Positions 63,386 to 64,000 of a DNA stretch of 64,000 bases are shown here, piece by piece (positions within the stretch are counted from its first letter, which is position 1; the number at the start of each line of letters is the position of its first letter). The stretch covers positions 5,332,001 to 5,396,000 of the forward strand of contig NZ_CP119520.1 in the NCBI RefSeq assembly GCF_029223865.1. The letters run 5' to 3'. The notes below the pieces were generated by a model. It had not been told where the DNA came from. It saw nothing but the letters and a program-made list of their open reading frames with translations, and ran no database searches. This stretch comes from Telluria mixta. Its GTDB lineage: Bacteria > Pseudomonadota > Gammaproteobacteria > Burkholderiales > Burkholderiaceae_D. The translations under genes and the position numbers were made by a program.

Positions 63386-64000
63386 ATGCGTTTCAACCGC
63401 CTGGACCTGAACCTGCTGCTGGCGCTCGACGCGCTGCTGGAGGAACAGAACATCACCCGCGCGGCGGCGCGCGTGAACGTCAGCCAGTCCGCCATGAGCG
63501 GCATGCTGGCGCGCCTGCGCGAATTCTTCGAAGACGATCTACTGGCCGCCGTCGGCCGCAACATGGAGCTGACGGTGCTGGGCCGCCAGCTCGTCGGCCC
63601 CGTGCGCGACCTGATCCTGCACGTGCACGCGACGGTGGGCATCCGCGTGACGTTCGATCCGGCACGTGAAACGCGCTGCATGAAGATCATGGTGTCCGAC
63701 TACGCGACCGAGGTGTTCCTGAACCAGGTGGTGGCGCGCGTGCTGCGCGACGCGCCCAACATGACGCTGGAACTGGTGCCGCTCGCGGACGACGCGGCGG
63801 AAAAGCTGCGCCGCGGCGAGAACGACTTCCTCATCATCCCGCGCCATTTCCTCGACCCCGAGCACCCGCAGCGCACGCTGTTCGAAGACCATTACTGCAC
63901 CGTGATCTGGGAGGGGAATACGCAGGTGGGCGACGTCCTCGACGCCGCGACGTACGAGCGCCTGTCGCATATCGCGCCGATGCTGGGCCGGCCGCGCTCG
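63386..64000 (+). CDS. LysR family regulator, NodD/FdeR-like (3' end beyond window)
   Basis: 205 residues are present of an expected 310-330. The N-terminus (MRFNRLDLNLLLALDALLEE) is very close to rhizobial NodD proteins (MRFKGLDLNLLVALDAL in memory). The helix-turn-helix follows (ITRAAARVNVSQSAMSGMLA, residues 24-43). The effector domain start (RCMKIMVSDYATEVFLNQVV, LELVPLADDAAEKLRRG) also matches the NodD/FdeR branch, whose ligands are flavonoids. Position downstream of the flavonoid operon supports activation of it by a flavonoid. ATG preceded by CAAGGAGACAATCG. The likely targets are the GATA/TATC sites. Truncated by the window edge. Confidence 0.88.
   Translation, partial: MRFNRLDLNLLLALDALLEEQNITRAAARVNVSQSAMSGMLARLREFFEDDLLAAVGRNMELTVLGRQLVGPVRDLILHVHATVGIRVTFDPARETRCMKIMVSDYATEVFLNQVVARVLRDAPNMTLELVPLADDAAEKLRRGENDFLIIPRHFLDPEHPQRTLFEDHYCTVIWEGNTQVGDVLDAATYERLSHIAPMLGRPRS

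Overview
The window is a 64 kb, GC-rich, gene-dense stretch from a Gram-negative bacterium. Two TonB-dependent receptors, an outer-membrane porin, Tat- and Sec-exported hydrolases and the aromatic gene sets suggest a betaproteobacterium. A Massilia/Oxalobacteraceae-like member of the Burkholderiales is my inference; no rRNA or tRNA was seen to confirm it. There are 51 supportable genes. No stretch over 300 bases lacks a gene. No insertion sequence, CRISPR array or prophage was recognised.

The window reads as one catabolic island for plant phenolic glycosides, above all flavonoid O- and C-glycosides. Region A (1-17.3 kb) handles sugars: Gfo/Idh/MocA oxidoreductases, a GMC dehydrogenase with its Tat-exported small subunit, a TIM-barrel sugar isomerase, a TonB receptor, and a pair resembling the alpha and beta subunits of C-glycoside deglycosidase (7972-9323). 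It also has a TetR regulator, the end steps of non-phosphorylative deoxysugar (L-rhamnose/L-fucose) oxidation, and a GH106 alpha-L-rhamnosidase. Six copies of an inverted repeat, (C/T)TAATC-N3-GATTA(G/A) with small variants, sit in five promoters here and define a likely shared regulon.

Region B (17.5-27.5 kb) holds a four-gene ring-cleavage module (extradiol dioxygenase, flavin monooxygenase, cyclase-family hydrolase, FAH-family hydrolase), a TetR/PfpI pair, and two tandemly duplicated hybrid histidine kinases. Region C (27.5-43.3 kb) is the hydroxycinnamate to protocatechuate to 3-oxoadipate route. It contains pcaHG, pcaB and a pcaC-pcaD fusion with a divergent IclR regulator. It also contains ech, vdh, fcs, an MFS carrier and a feruloyl esterase under a MarR regulator, then a porin, and pobA with a divergent AraC regulator.

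Region D (43.3-53.6 kb, minus strand) is a polysaccharide-utilisation-like operon: TonB receptor, second GH106 rhamnosidase, atypical nucleoside-hydrolase-like protein, esterase and GH2 glycosidase. Region E (53.8-64 kb, plus strand) is divergent from it and resembles the Herbaspirillum fde naringenin-degradation operon. It has an MFS carrier, HbpS-like protein, amidohydrolase, extradiol dioxygenase, FAH hydrolase, flavin monooxygenase, Tat-exported GH1 beta-glucosidase, a second amidohydrolase, an alpha/beta hydrolase, and a NodD-like LysR regulator cut by the window end. Repeated GATA-N5-TATC sites mark both promoters of region E.

A plausible flow: receptors import glycosides; GH106, GH1 and GH2 enzymes remove O-linked sugars; the 3-oxidising dehydrogenase plus deglycosidase removes C-linked sugars. 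Region E opens the flavonoid A ring, and the released hydroxycinnamate enters region C. Four genes (pfpI-like, pcaC-pcaD, pcaG, porin) each carry an apparent one-base deletion at short G/C runs, which points to sequence error at least as strongly as to gene decay.
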